Origin: G965207345 sp965207345
Lineage (GTDB): Bacteria; Pseudomonadota; Gammaproteobacteria; PS1; Pseudothioglobaceae
Length of the DNA: 64,000 bases
Direction of reading: 5' to 3'
NCBI GenBank assembly: GCA_965207345.1
Contig: OZ242280.1
Location: 930,001-994,000 of the forward strand
Position numbers and translations under genes: made by a program. Numbering within the stretch: the first letter of the stretch is position 1; each line of letters opens with the position of its first letter. The notes below the pieces were generated by a model, which was not told the origin of the DNA, searched no databases, and worked only from the letters and a program-made list of their open reading frames with translations. Shown one piece after another: positions 18,358 through 26,108 of this stretch.

Positions 18358-18688
18358 CTTATTAGCTAAATATAATAAAATATGTGTTTTAGCTTATTAT
18401 AATGTCTATTTTACGAATATGGTTAGTACTTGCTGTTTATACTTAGTTTGTTTTTGCTGACACATATAGCAAGGATTCTTTTTAGAGGGGCATCAATCGT
18501 TATATATTGTTGATGGTTGATGATGATAGTGCTAATATTAAAATGCGTTGAGGGTATTGATGTACTTGAGTTAGGGCAAAATTGTGAAGACAAGCTAGAT
18601 ATCATTTTAGATTGTGGCGTATTATCAAAGGAGCATTTAAGATATTTAAACTGGCTTCCCTAGTATTTATACCATTAAAATATTAAAT
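18358..18688. other. Intergenic region with a possible gene remnant
   Basis: This 331-base gap lies between divergent hisI and ampD. On the plus strand, 18547-18663 reads openly and includes DKLDIILDCGVLSKEH, which faintly resembles the IDGG/ICDCG segment of Sua5/YrdC proteins. Stops interrupt the frame upstream. It could be a decayed gene end, but the similarity is too weak to call. Both flanking genes must have their promoters here; I cannot assign them. Confidence 0.25.
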
Positions 18689-19210
18689 ATGATAATCACT
18701 AATCACAAGTTAACAGATATAAAATATTTACCATCGCCAAATTTTGATGAGCGTCCAAAATTAGCTTGTATTAGTCTGATTGTACTTCATAATATCAGCT
18801 TACCTCCTGGCGAATATGGCGGTTTTTTTATTGAGCAGTTTTTTTTAAATAAATTAGTTTCAGTAGCACATCCTTATTTTAAAACTATTGCACATCTCAG
18901 AGTATCAGCGCATTTGCTCATTAAGAGAAACAGCGTATTAGTGCAATTTGTTCCTTTTGATAAACGTGCATGGCATGCTGGAAAATCATTTTATAAGGAC
19001 AAGGAAGATTGTAACGATTTTGCTATAGGCATTGAATTAGAAGGTAGCGATAATATACCCTACGAAGAAGGACAATACCAACAACTGCGTGGTGTTATTA
19101 AGCAATTAAAAAAACATTATCCCATCACTGATATTGTTGGACATTATGATATTGCACCAACGCGTAAAACAGATCCAGGTTTAGCATTCAACTGGGCAAA
19201 AATTGTTTAA
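18689..19210 (+). CDS. ampD: 1,6-anhydro-N-acetylmuramyl-L-alanine amidase AmpD
   Basis: This 173-aa cytoplasmic zinc amidase recycles cell-wall muropeptides by removing the peptide from anhydro-MurNAc. The zinc ligands fit His34 (VLHNIS), His152 (GHYDIAP) and Asp162 (KTDPG), as in E. coli AmpD. The WHAGKS and NDFAIGIELEG segments are also conserved. Its end overlaps the longest form of the next gene, so the two are probably co-transcribed. Confidence 0.96.
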   Translation: MIITNHKLTDIKYLPSPNFDERPKLACISLIVLHNISLPPGEYGGFFIEQFFLNKLVSVAHPYFKTIAHLRVSAHLLIKRNSVLVQFVPFDKRAWHAGKSFYKDKEDCNDFAIGIELEGSDNIPYEEGQYQQLRGVIKQLKKHYPITDIVGHYDIAPTRKTDPGLAFNWAKIV

Positions 19211-19217
19211 AAATATT

Positions 19218-20150
19218 ATGGCTGTAGCAAAATCATTATTAGCAAAAGTAAAAAATATTAAATTATTGGTATTAGATGTTGATGGCGTCTTGACTGATGG
19301 TGGTCTATATTTTGATGATAAGGGTGGAGAGCTTAGACGTTTTTCTACGCTGGATGGTTATGGTATTACTACTTTAAAAAAATTTGGTATTGAAGTTGCG
19401 GTTATTAGTGCTAAAAATACAAATTCCGTTAGTCAGCGCATGAAAGGTTTGGGCATTGAACACTGTTATCAAGGCTATCATAGGAAAGAAGTAGCGCTTG
19501 CAGAGCTATTAACTACTTTACGTCTTAAAAATGATTCAGTGGCGTATGTTGGTGATGATTTACTTGATTTACCCGTGATGAAACGGGTTAAATTTTCAGT
19601 TGCAGTTGCTAATGCACATCATTTTATTAAGGAGCGTGCACATTACATAACCAAAGCAAAAGGCGGACATGGCGCGGTTAGAGAAGTGTGTGATTTAATT
19701 TTAAGCGCGCAAGGATATGATAAAAAATTAATAGACTCTCTGTTTAAAGAAGCACAAATAACATCTTTTCAAGCACAATGTTACCTTTATTTACTGGAAG
19801 TACCACGCGGTAAAGTAACAACTTATGGCGCAATTGCGTGCGCCATAGGAAAGCCAAAAGCAACGCGCGCAGTCGGTTCAGCAATGCGCACTAATCCTTA
19901 TTCTCCTATTGTACCATGTCATCGCGTAGTAGAAAGTAGTGGCAAAATAGGTAATTATGCGCGTGGCGTAGCAAAAAAAATTGCATTATTAACGGCAGAA
20001 AATATTAGTATTGATTACGGTAAAATTCAAAATAAGACACAGTTTTTTGAATTCACACATCAAGACGTATCTAGCTTATTAGCAAAACACCAAAAAACTA
20101 CCAAACATCCTCAAATGATACAAACACTTAGCATTGCACTTGGGTCTTAG
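19218..20150 (+). CDS. Fused KDO-8-phosphate phosphatase (KdsC) and O6-alkylguanine-DNA alkyltransferase domain
   Basis: One continuous 310-aa frame (start ATG 19218; a TTG at 19203 would add 5 residues) joins two known enzymes. Residues 1-170 are KdsC, a HAD phosphatase that makes KDO for lipopolysaccharide: catalytic DVDGVLTDG (Asp20 and Asp22), GDDLLDLP, and the end GGHGAVREVCDLILSAQ. Residues about 180-265 are an Ogt/MGMT catalytic domain: PRGKVTTYG, RAVGSAMRTNP and the active-site PCHRV (Cys234). A 45-residue tail of unknown nature follows. The alkyltransferase lacks the usual N-terminal domain. The parts act in unrelated pathways, so the fusion is surprising. It could be processed, or simply a product of losing a stop codon and start. 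Confidence 0.9.
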   Translation: MAVAKSLLAKVKNIKLLVLDVDGVLTDGGLYFDDKGGELRRFSTLDGYGITTLKKFGIEVAVISAKNTNSVSQRMKGLGIEHCYQGYHRKEVALAELLTTLRLKNDSVAYVGDDLLDLPVMKRVKFSVAVANAHHFIKERAHYITKAKGGHGAVREVCDLILSAQGYDKKLIDSLFKEAQITSFQAQCYLYLLEVPRGKVTTYGAIACAIGKPKATRAVGSAMRTNPYSPIVPCHRVVESSGKIGNYARGVAKKIALLTAENISIDYGKIQNKTQFFEFTHQDVSSLLAKHQKTTKHPQMIQTLSIALGS

Positions 20151-20330
20151 TATTTCTTATAATCAAGTAAACAAAATCGCTATTTTAGATACTGTAAAAC
20201 CCCTTATAATGTCTACTTTTGTTGCTTTAGCAGTAAAGATTTAATTGTTTATTTCCCTATATCTGTTAAAATCAGAAACTGGTTTTATAATTCTTTGATG
20301 CAATAGAAGCAATATTTTGGGATAATTAGA

Positions 20331-20624
20331 ATGGTTTACGATATAAGAGATTTTGGAAAAAAACTTTACGATAAAGAATTTCGTACTCGTCTCAAAAAAA
20401 ATCCACATGCATTACTTTCTTTATCTGAAGAAGTCAATTGTGTTGTCATTATGAATACCAAAGACACGATTTATTTTACGATGCCTGGTGCGGGAATTTC
20501 TAGCGAAGTACTCACTGAGTTAAATGCCGGCCGTCTTAAAGCATCCAGTGTTAGCTCTGTTGGCACTGCTCTTACAACAGTTTCTAGTATAGGCACAGTT
20601 AATGTTGGCGAACTTAGTCAATAA
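20331..20624 (+). CDS. NHLP-type (nitrile-hydratase-like leader) RiPP precursor peptide, orphan
   Basis: This 97-aa protein has a leader-like N-terminal part and a low-complexity C-terminus. Residues about 10-52 fit the nitrile-hydratase-alpha-like leader pattern: FRTRLKKNPHALLSL, then VVIMNTKDTIYFTMP. ELNAG at 63-67 could mark the leader end. The possible core (68-97) is rich in Ser, Thr, Gly and Val with no Cys. It contains an imperfect 10-residue repeat, SSVSSVGTAL then TTVSSIGTVN. That is compatible with a modified peptide that does not depend on Cys. No modifying enzyme, protease or exporter gene is in this window. The family match is from memory of the consensus, so product type and function are inference. 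It is a stand-alone gene with about 180 noncoding bases upstream. Confidence 0.7.
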   Translation: MVYDIRDFGKKLYDKEFRTRLKKNPHALLSLSEEVNCVVIMNTKDTIYFTMPGAGISSEVLTELNAGRLKASSVSSVGTALTTVSSIGTVNVGELSQ

Positions 20625-20708
20625 GAGCAAGAATACGCAGATAATTTTAGAAAAAACATTTCTCAGGATGAATTTTTTACGCGCTTTTATAAGAGGTGGC
20701 GATATTTT

Positions 20709-21440
20709 TTAAGCGTGGCTTAAGATGTGGTTCATTCTTGTGATGTTGTATGTAGAAATATCTTTTGGACAAACTGCTTCGCAATGCCTGTGATTAGAAC
20801 AAACACCAAAACCTTGCGCAAGCATTGCACTAATCATATTTTTTGCGCGTCTTTTACTTTCTCCCTTGCCTTGTGCTAATAAATCTAGGTGGTTTATTTT
20901 AGCCGCAACAAAAAGCGAAGCCGAAGTGTTAGGACAGACTGCAACACAAGCAGCACAGCCAATACAAGTTGCTGCATTGAATGCTTTGTCAGCAGCATCT
21001 TTAGCCACAAGAATACTATTTGCCTCTGGTGCTGAACCTGTATTAACTGATATAAAACCACCTGCTTTAATAATTTCATCAAACGCTCTTCTGTCTACCA
21101 TTAAATCTTTGATTACAGGCATTGCATTAGCACGCCAAGGTTCAATCCACAATTCACGTTCATTTTTATATTCACGCATATAAAGTTGACAGGCTGTTGT
21201 TTTTGTTTGTTTACCGTGCGCATAGCCATTAATTACAAGGCCACATGAGCCACAAATCCCCTCGCGACAATCATAATCAAACGTCACACAATCTTTATTC
21301 TGGCTAATAAGTTTTTCGTTGAGCTGGTCTAGCATTTCTAAAAATGAAGTATCATTACTAACACCTTCAACCTCATAGGTTTTGAACGCACCTTTGCTGT
21401 GCTGATTTTTTTGCCGCCAAATGTGTAAGCTAAAATTCAT
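20709..21440 (-). CDS. sdhB: Succinate dehydrogenase/fumarate reductase iron-sulfur subunit (type B)
   Basis: This 243-aa electron-transfer subunit links the flavoprotein to the membrane cytochrome. The 2Fe-2S ligands are Cys58, Cys63, Cys66 and Cys84. The 4Fe-4S and 3Fe-4S clusters use CIGCAACVAVCP (Cys159, 162, 165, 169) and CSNHRHCEAVCP (Cys214, 220, 224). Its start overlaps the sdhA stop by 4 bases. It ends the operon, converging on the small RiPP-like gene. Confidence 0.95.
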   Translation of the reverse strand: MNFSLHIWRQKNQHSKGAFKTYEVEGVSNDTSFLEMLDQLNEKLISQNKDCVTFDYDCREGICGSCGLVINGYAHGKQTKTTACQLYMREYKNERELWIEPWRANAMPVIKDLMVDRRAFDEIIKAGGFISVNTGSAPEANSILVAKDAADKAFNAATCIGCAACVAVCPNTSASLFVAAKINHLDLLAQGKGESKRRAKNMISAMLAQGFGVCSNHRHCEAVCPKDISTYNITRMNHILSHA

Positions 21441-23362
21441 TTGTAGTTTCTAATACTTGGTTGAATAAATTCAAATGATAAGAACTCTTTGTAGAGTTTA
21501 TTTTGTGTTTTTTCATATGCCCAAGCACTAACATAAGAAAAATCTTCATCATTTCTTTTTGCCTCACCACCTTTGTTTAAATGCTCAACCCGTGCATGAC
21601 AGCCACAAGATTCTTCTCTGGAAAGCGCATCTTCACACATTAAATACCCTAACTCAATAAAATCAGCAACGCGTCCTGCTCGTTCTAAGGTTTGGTTAAC
21701 TCCTTTATCCTGTCCAGTAATTTTAACATGTTGCCAAAATTCATTTTTTAGTTTGTCAATTTTACTCATTGCCGTTTTTAATTGCTGCGCTTTTCTTGAC
21801 ATGCCGCACGCTTCCCAAAGAATTTTGCCCAATTTTTGATGAAAATATTCAGGTGAGTATTTAGCATCAGGTGCTGATTTTAATCGGTTAATAGACTCTT
21901 CAACTGTTGCAATGGTTTGTGCAACAATGGTTTTGTCAATTTCTACAAACTTTTGCCGAGATAGATAGCTTGGAATAGTTTGTGGCAAAATAAAATAGCC
22001 ATCAGCCAAGCCTTGCATCAATGCTGAAGCACCAAGTCGATTTGCACCGTGATCAGAAAAATTTGCTTCGCCACCTGCAAATAATCCATCAATGCTTGTC
22101 ATCAGATTGTAATCCACCCATAAACCGCCCATTGTGTAATGAACAGCAGGATAAATACGCATTGGCATTTGATATGGATTATCGCCTGTAATACGCTCAT
22201 ACATTTCAAATAAATTACCGTATTTTTCATGGACAGTATCTTTACCTAATTTTTCTACTGCCAACGAAAAATCTAAGTAAACACCACGCCTTTGACCGTG
22301 TATTTCAACACCTACGCCGCGTCCTTCATCACAAATGTGTTTAACTGCACGCGAGGCAATATCCCTTGGCACTAAGTTAGCAAATGAGGGATACATTCTC
22401 TCTAGGAAATAATCGCGGTTTTCACTTGCAATATCGTTTGGATTTTTATGGCAATCTTCAATATTTTTAGGCGCCCAAACGCGACCATCATTACGTAGTG
22501 ATTCACTCATTAAAGTAAGTTTAGACTGCGCTTCACCGCTTTGAGGAATACAAGTTGGATGAATTTGAACAAAGCTTGGGTTAGCAAAATAAGCTCCATG
22601 TTTATAAACACGCCAAATTGCTGATGTATTACAACCCTTAGCATTGGTTGATAAATAAAAAGCATTACCATAACCGCCTGTGCACAACACAACACAGTGT
22701 GCAGTATGCGCTTTTATGTCACCATTTACTAGGTCACGGACAACGATACCTCTAGCCTTGCCGTCTATTTTAATAAGCTCTAGCATTTCACTGCGTGCAT
22801 AGTGCGTTACAGTGCCGTTTGCAATTTGCCGACTCATCGCTTGATAAGCACCAAGGAGTAGTTGCTGCCCTGTTTGTCCGCGTGCATAAAAAGTGCGTGA
22901 AACCTGTGCCCCGCCGAAAGAGCGATTTTCTAAGTAACCACTGTATTCTCTAGCAAAAGGCACACCTTGTGCAACTGCTTGATCAATGATATTAACGCTT
23001 AATTGCGCTAGACGATAAACATTAGATTCGCGTGCACGGAAATCACCGCCTTTAATGGTATCGTAAAAAAGACGCCAAATACTATCGCCATCATTTTTAT
23101 AGTTTTTAGCGGCATTAATACCGCCTTGTGCAGCAATAGAATGTGCACGCCTTGGGCTATCTTGAAAACAAAAAGTAGCCACCTGATAACCCATCTCACC
23201 CAAAGTCGCTGAGAGAGAAGCACCCGCTAAACCTGTGCCAACCACGATTATTTTATATTGTTTTCTATTTTGCGGTGCAATGAGACTTAAATCAAATAAG
23301 TGTTTTTGCCAGCGCGTTTGTAGCGGTCCTGTTGGTTCAAATGTTGCTCTATGTTCTAACAT
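21437..23362 (-). CDS. sdhA: Succinate dehydrogenase/fumarate reductase flavoprotein subunit (type B)
   Basis: This 641-aa subunit carries covalent FAD and the dicarboxylate site. The FAD-binding GTGLAGASLSATLGE is near residue 42, and HSIAAQGGINAAKN contains the FAD-linking histidine region. The long form, with SFGGAQVSRTFYARGQTGQQ, is the kind found with one-subunit di-heme anchors in Bacteroidetes, deltaproteobacteria and Wolinella, rather than the E. coli-type SdhA. Succinate oxidation and fumarate reduction cannot be told apart from sequence. It is followed by sdhB with overlap and preceded by the anchor gene by 3 bases. Confidence 0.95.
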   Translation of the reverse strand: MLEHRATFEPTGPLQTRWQKHLFDLSLIAPQNRKQYKIIVVGTGLAGASLSATLGEMGYQVATFCFQDSPRRAHSIAAQGGINAAKNYKNDGDSIWRLFYDTIKGGDFRARESNVYRLAQLSVNIIDQAVAQGVPFAREYSGYLENRSFGGAQVSRTFYARGQTGQQLLLGAYQAMSRQIANGTVTHYARSEMLELIKIDGKARGIVVRDLVNGDIKAHTAHCVVLCTGGYGNAFYLSTNAKGCNTSAIWRVYKHGAYFANPSFVQIHPTCIPQSGEAQSKLTLMSESLRNDGRVWAPKNIEDCHKNPNDIASENRDYFLERMYPSFANLVPRDIASRAVKHICDEGRGVGVEIHGQRRGVYLDFSLAVEKLGKDTVHEKYGNLFEMYERITGDNPYQMPMRIYPAVHYTMGGLWVDYNLMTSIDGLFAGGEANFSDHGANRLGASALMQGLADGYFILPQTIPSYLSRQKFVEIDKTIVAQTIATVEESINRLKSAPDAKYSPEYFHQKLGKILWEACGMSRKAQQLKTAMSKIDKLKNEFWQHVKITGQDKGVNQTLERAGRVADFIELGYLMCEDALSREESCGCHARVEHLNKGGEAKRNDEDFSYVSAWAYEKTQNKLYKEFLSFEFIQPSIRNYK

Positions 23363-23365
23363 TAT

Positions 23366-23950
23366 TTATAGGTGAATGCTAATTGGGATAGTTAAAAAAC
23401 CAGCAATTAGGATTAATATAATAAATCCAACTATTAGATGATATTCACGGTGTGTGATACCAAGTGTTTGCATCACATTTGTGAGCGAGTGATGCAGATG
23501 TGCTGCGAGTGCAAGAAAGCCAAAACCATAAATTACAAGCATCAGTGGATTTTGAAATATTGCACTCATTTCTTCGTAAAAATTATAATCCTTTATGAGT
23601 TGGACTTGTGTAAAGTGAAAAATGATAAAAGAGAGCAAAATACCAGCGCCACTCCAAGCAATAAAGCGAGGGATTACTTTTGGATAAGATTTTTGATAGG
23701 CTATTGTGCGTTTTTTATTACTATCTAATTGGCGTATTACAGCGATATAAACATGAAAAATAAGACTAGAGGCAAGTAAAAAAATGATGGTACTGCGCAA
23801 AATAACTGATTCGTTAAACCAAGTATAAAAACTGTTAAAACTCTCTGCACCTGACAAAAAATTCAAATTAATAAGCATATGCAAAATAAGGTAGCTAAAC
23901 CAAATAATACCTGCAAGCGCCATTAATCTTTTTTGAATAATTTGATTCAT
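23366..23950 (-). CDS. sdhC: Succinate dehydrogenase/fumarate reductase cytochrome b558 subunit
   Basis: This 194-aa membrane protein has about five hydrophobic segments, matching the single di-heme b-type anchor of type-B complexes. Histidines in LHMLINL, HVYIAVI, FHFTQVQ and HHSLTNV are candidates for the four heme ligands. I chose ATG 23950 over 23977 because it lies right after the stop codon of the upstream gene (TAGAATG). It quinone-couples the SdhAB subunits in the inner membrane. Confidence 0.88.
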   Translation of the reverse strand: MNQIIQKRLMALAGIIWFSYLILHMLINLNFLSGAESFNSFYTWFNESVILRSTIIFLLASSLIFHVYIAVIRQLDSNKKRTIAYQKSYPKVIPRFIAWSGAGILLSFIIFHFTQVQLIKDYNFYEEMSAIFQNPLMLVIYGFGFLALAAHLHHSLTNVMQTLGITHREYHLIVGFIILILIAGFLTIPISIHL

Positions 23951-23951
23951 T

Positions 23952-24455
23952 CTAAGATTCTGATTGCCAATTAGCATCGTCTAAATCTTGACGCGGCTCA
24001 AGGTGTTCATTTTCAATTGTGCGCAGGCAACTATTGTAACGCAAAATTGCATCATCGTCATCTTCTGTGCTTATTTTTTCAGCATCTTTGTAATAACCCA
24101 TTGCCTGTAAAAATACATTATAAGCAAATGATTTTGACATCAAGCGTTGCATTAATGAGCGTGCTTTGCGTTCGTAAAAAATACCAGTATAGTATTTTCG
24201 TTGATATTCTAAATCTAATTTTGCAATAACCTCAAGAATTTTTTTATCTGGATTTTCAGTTTTTGAATTATTATCAGAAAGTGTATCGGTAAGTGCAAGA
24301 ATATAAATAATTAAAGATGCTTGATGATTTTCAGCAACAGCAAAAATATCTAAACAAATACTAATTGCCAATTCTGGCTCAAGCAGTGCGCGATATTGCT
24401 TAGCTTTCTCTAGCGCACGGTTGATGTTACTTGGTTGGATTAAGCGGTATTCCAT
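23952..24455 (-). CDS. Conserved helical-repeat-like protein upstream of sdhC
   Basis: The likely product is 167 aa from ATG 24455 (MEYRLIQPSN); a longer start at 24542 gives 196 aa but a less typical N-terminus. It is all-helical in character: RALEKAKQYRALLEPELAISICLDI resembles a TPR unit (quoted in part as RALEKAKQYRALLEPELA). Later parts read YTGIFYERKARSL and DDDDAILRYNSCLR, which I recall from uncharacterised proteins found in other bacteria. Its stop codon is one base from the sdhC start, so it is translated with the dehydrogenase genes. A role in assembly of that complex is only a guess from position. Confidence 0.7.
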   Translation of the reverse strand: MEYRLIQPSNINRALEKAKQYRALLEPELAISICLDIFAVAENHQASLIIYILALTDTLSDNNSKTENPDKKILEVIAKLDLEYQRKYYTGIFYERKARSLMQRLMSKSFAYNVFLQAMGYYKDAEKISTEDDDDAILRYNSCLRTIENEHLEPRQDLDDANWQSES

Positions 24456-24565
24456 CAGTAAAAATTTGTTTTCCTTGTCATTATAATGCAAAAGTATCGT
24501 ATTGTCCTTATGATTAGAACATCTTTTTATAATAATATACAAAACTATCTTTTTTATAATAAATG

Positions 24566-24590
24566 TGGTATAAAGTGGTAAAAAATGGGA
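24566..24590 (+). promoter_or_regulatory. MraZ operator (three TGGNA repeats, 10-base period)
   Basis: TGGTA, TGGTA and TGGGA occur at 24566, 24576 and 24586, exactly one helical turn apart and separated by 5 bases each. MraZ is known to bind TGGGN repeats with this spacing and repress its own operon. A TATAAT at 24591-24596 directly follows, so bound MraZ would cover the promoter of mraZ. Confidence 0.8.
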
Positions 24591-24647
24591 TATAATTCCA
24601 AGAAAATTGGTAATAGAAAAATTAGGTTAGAATAATTAGGACGCAAA

Positions 24648-25097
24648 ATGTTTAGAGGATTTCATCATTTAACTATTGACAGTAAAGGCAGAATGAAATT
24701 ACCAGTGCGCCAATATAGGCAGATTGACGAGTTGTGTTCAGGGAAGTTAGTACTTACTGTTCATTTAGATGATATGTGCTTATTGCTTTATCCGCTTGTG
24801 TATTGGCAGGAGGTAGAAGAAAAAGTAAGCAAGCTTCCTTCTTTTAATATACACACCAAACGCTTGAAGAGAAAAATGCTCGGGCATGCATTGGATTGTG
24901 AAGTAGATAATAATCAGCGTATTTTAATACCAAGCGCACTGAGAAACTATGTGCCTAATAAACGTGTTTTGATAAGCGGTCAAGGTAATAATTTAGAAAT
25001 ATGGGATGAAGTGCTTTGGTATGAGCATTTGAAAGAACTAGACGGGTCAAGCACTCAGGTGGATATACCAGAAGAAATGTCAACACTATCAATATGA
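24648..25097 (+). CDS. mraZ: Transcriptional regulator MraZ
   Basis: This 149-aa protein has two AbrB-like swapped-hairpin domains. The first is MFRGFHHLTIDSKGRMKLP. The second is around residues 82-100, with CEVDNNQRILIPSALR. MraZ is the conserved first gene of the division/cell-wall cluster and represses it by binding repeats upstream, which are visible at 24566-24590. Its stop overlaps the rsmH start (ATGA). Confidence 0.95.
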   Translation: MFRGFHHLTIDSKGRMKLPVRQYRQIDELCSGKLVLTVHLDDMCLLLYPLVYWQEVEEKVSKLPSFNIHTKRLKRKMLGHALDCEVDNNQRILIPSALRNYVPNKRVLISGQGNNLEIWDEVLWYEHLKELDGSSTQVDIPEEMSTLSI

Positions 25098-26047
25098 TAA
25101 TGGTTGATAATCATAAACCTGTCATGGTAAATGAAGTTATGATTGGACTGAATGTTAAAAAAGATGGTTATTATATTGACGCAACTTTTGGCAGAGGAGG
25201 GCATAGTCGCCAAATTTTAGCGGCGTTGGGGAAGCAGGGCAAGCTCATTGCAATTGATAGAGATAAAGAAGCACTAGATTATGCACATCAGTGCTGTAAG
25301 GATGATAGATTAGAAGTAATACATAGTAATTTTTCAAAATTAAGAAATATAGTATCCACCAGGAATTTAATTGGAAAAATAGATGGTATCTTACTGGATT
25401 TAGGAATTTCATCATCGCAATTAGATAATGGTATGCGCGGGTTTAGCTTTAGAACGAGCGGTCCGCTTGATATGAGAATGGATAGGAGGCAAAAAAAAAC
25501 GCTGGCAAGTTGGTTGAAATCAGCATCAGTAGAAAAAATTGCTGAGGTGCTGTATCAATTTGGCGAAGAGAGAAAGAGTCGTAAAATTGCGCGAGCAATT
25601 AAATTAGAACAAAAAAACCACACCGTTTTGACAACTACACAATTAGCGGATGTTATTATGCGCACAGTGTATGTTGCACATAAGGGCAAGCAAAAAATCC
25701 ATCCTGCTACGCGCTCGTTTCAAGCATTTAGAATTTTTATTAATCAGGAGTTAAGCGCATTGCAAACTCTACTTGCAGATGTGATCGATTGTTTAGCATC
25801 TCATGGTCGTCTTGCGGTGATTAGTTTCCATTCTTTAGAAGACAGAATCGTCAAACAATTTATAAGTCAATATAGTCGCAAAAACATAACACCAAAAGGA
25901 TTAATAACTGTAGCTTATAAAAATACCACCTTAGACGAAAATAATATACCTCTTAAAAAAATTGCTAGACATTTTGTCTCAAAAGAAGAATTAGTGCAGA
26001 ATAGACGTGCTAGAAGTGCGGTATTAAGAGTAGCAGAAAAACAGTAG
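25094..26047 (+). CDS. rsmH: 16S rRNA m4C1402 methyltransferase
   Basis: This 317-aa SAM-dependent enzyme methylates N4 of cytidine 1402 in 16S rRNA. The SAM-binding DATFGRGGHSRQIL is near residues 30-43, LLDLGISSSQLD near 100, and RSFQAFRIFINQEL and ISFHSLEDRIVKQF follow. It keeps the usual place after mraZ in the division cluster, overlapping it by 4 bases. Confidence 0.96.
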   Translation: MIMVDNHKPVMVNEVMIGLNVKKDGYYIDATFGRGGHSRQILAALGKQGKLIAIDRDKEALDYAHQCCKDDRLEVIHSNFSKLRNIVSTRNLIGKIDGILLDLGISSSQLDNGMRGFSFRTSGPLDMRMDRRQKKTLASWLKSASVEKIAEVLYQFGEERKSRKIARAIKLEQKNHTVLTTTQLADVIMRTVYVAHKGKQKIHPATRSFQAFRIFINQELSALQTLLADVIDCLASHGRLAVISFHSLEDRIVKQFISQYSRKNITPKGLITVAYKNTTLDENNIPLKKIARHFVSKEELVQNRRARSAVLRVAEKQ

Positions 26048-26108
26048 TTTTTAAAAAAAGAAAATTAATGAAGGAAGAAGTGAAAAATAAAAAAACGTGG
26101 AGGAGAAA

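Noticed and set aside
18547..18663. Sua5/YrdC gene remnant
   Set aside because: Only a short segment looks similar and it could be chance; kept as an unassigned region.
20668..20712. 14-codon frame after the RiPP-like gene (MNFLRAFIRGGDIF)
   Set aside because: Contains a GG that could suggest a leader peptide, but it is too short, has no support and overlaps the end of sdhB.
26097..26108. GTG start for ftsZ
   Set aside because: The strong ribosome site GGAGGAG lies inside this extension, which points to the ATG at 26109 or 26112.
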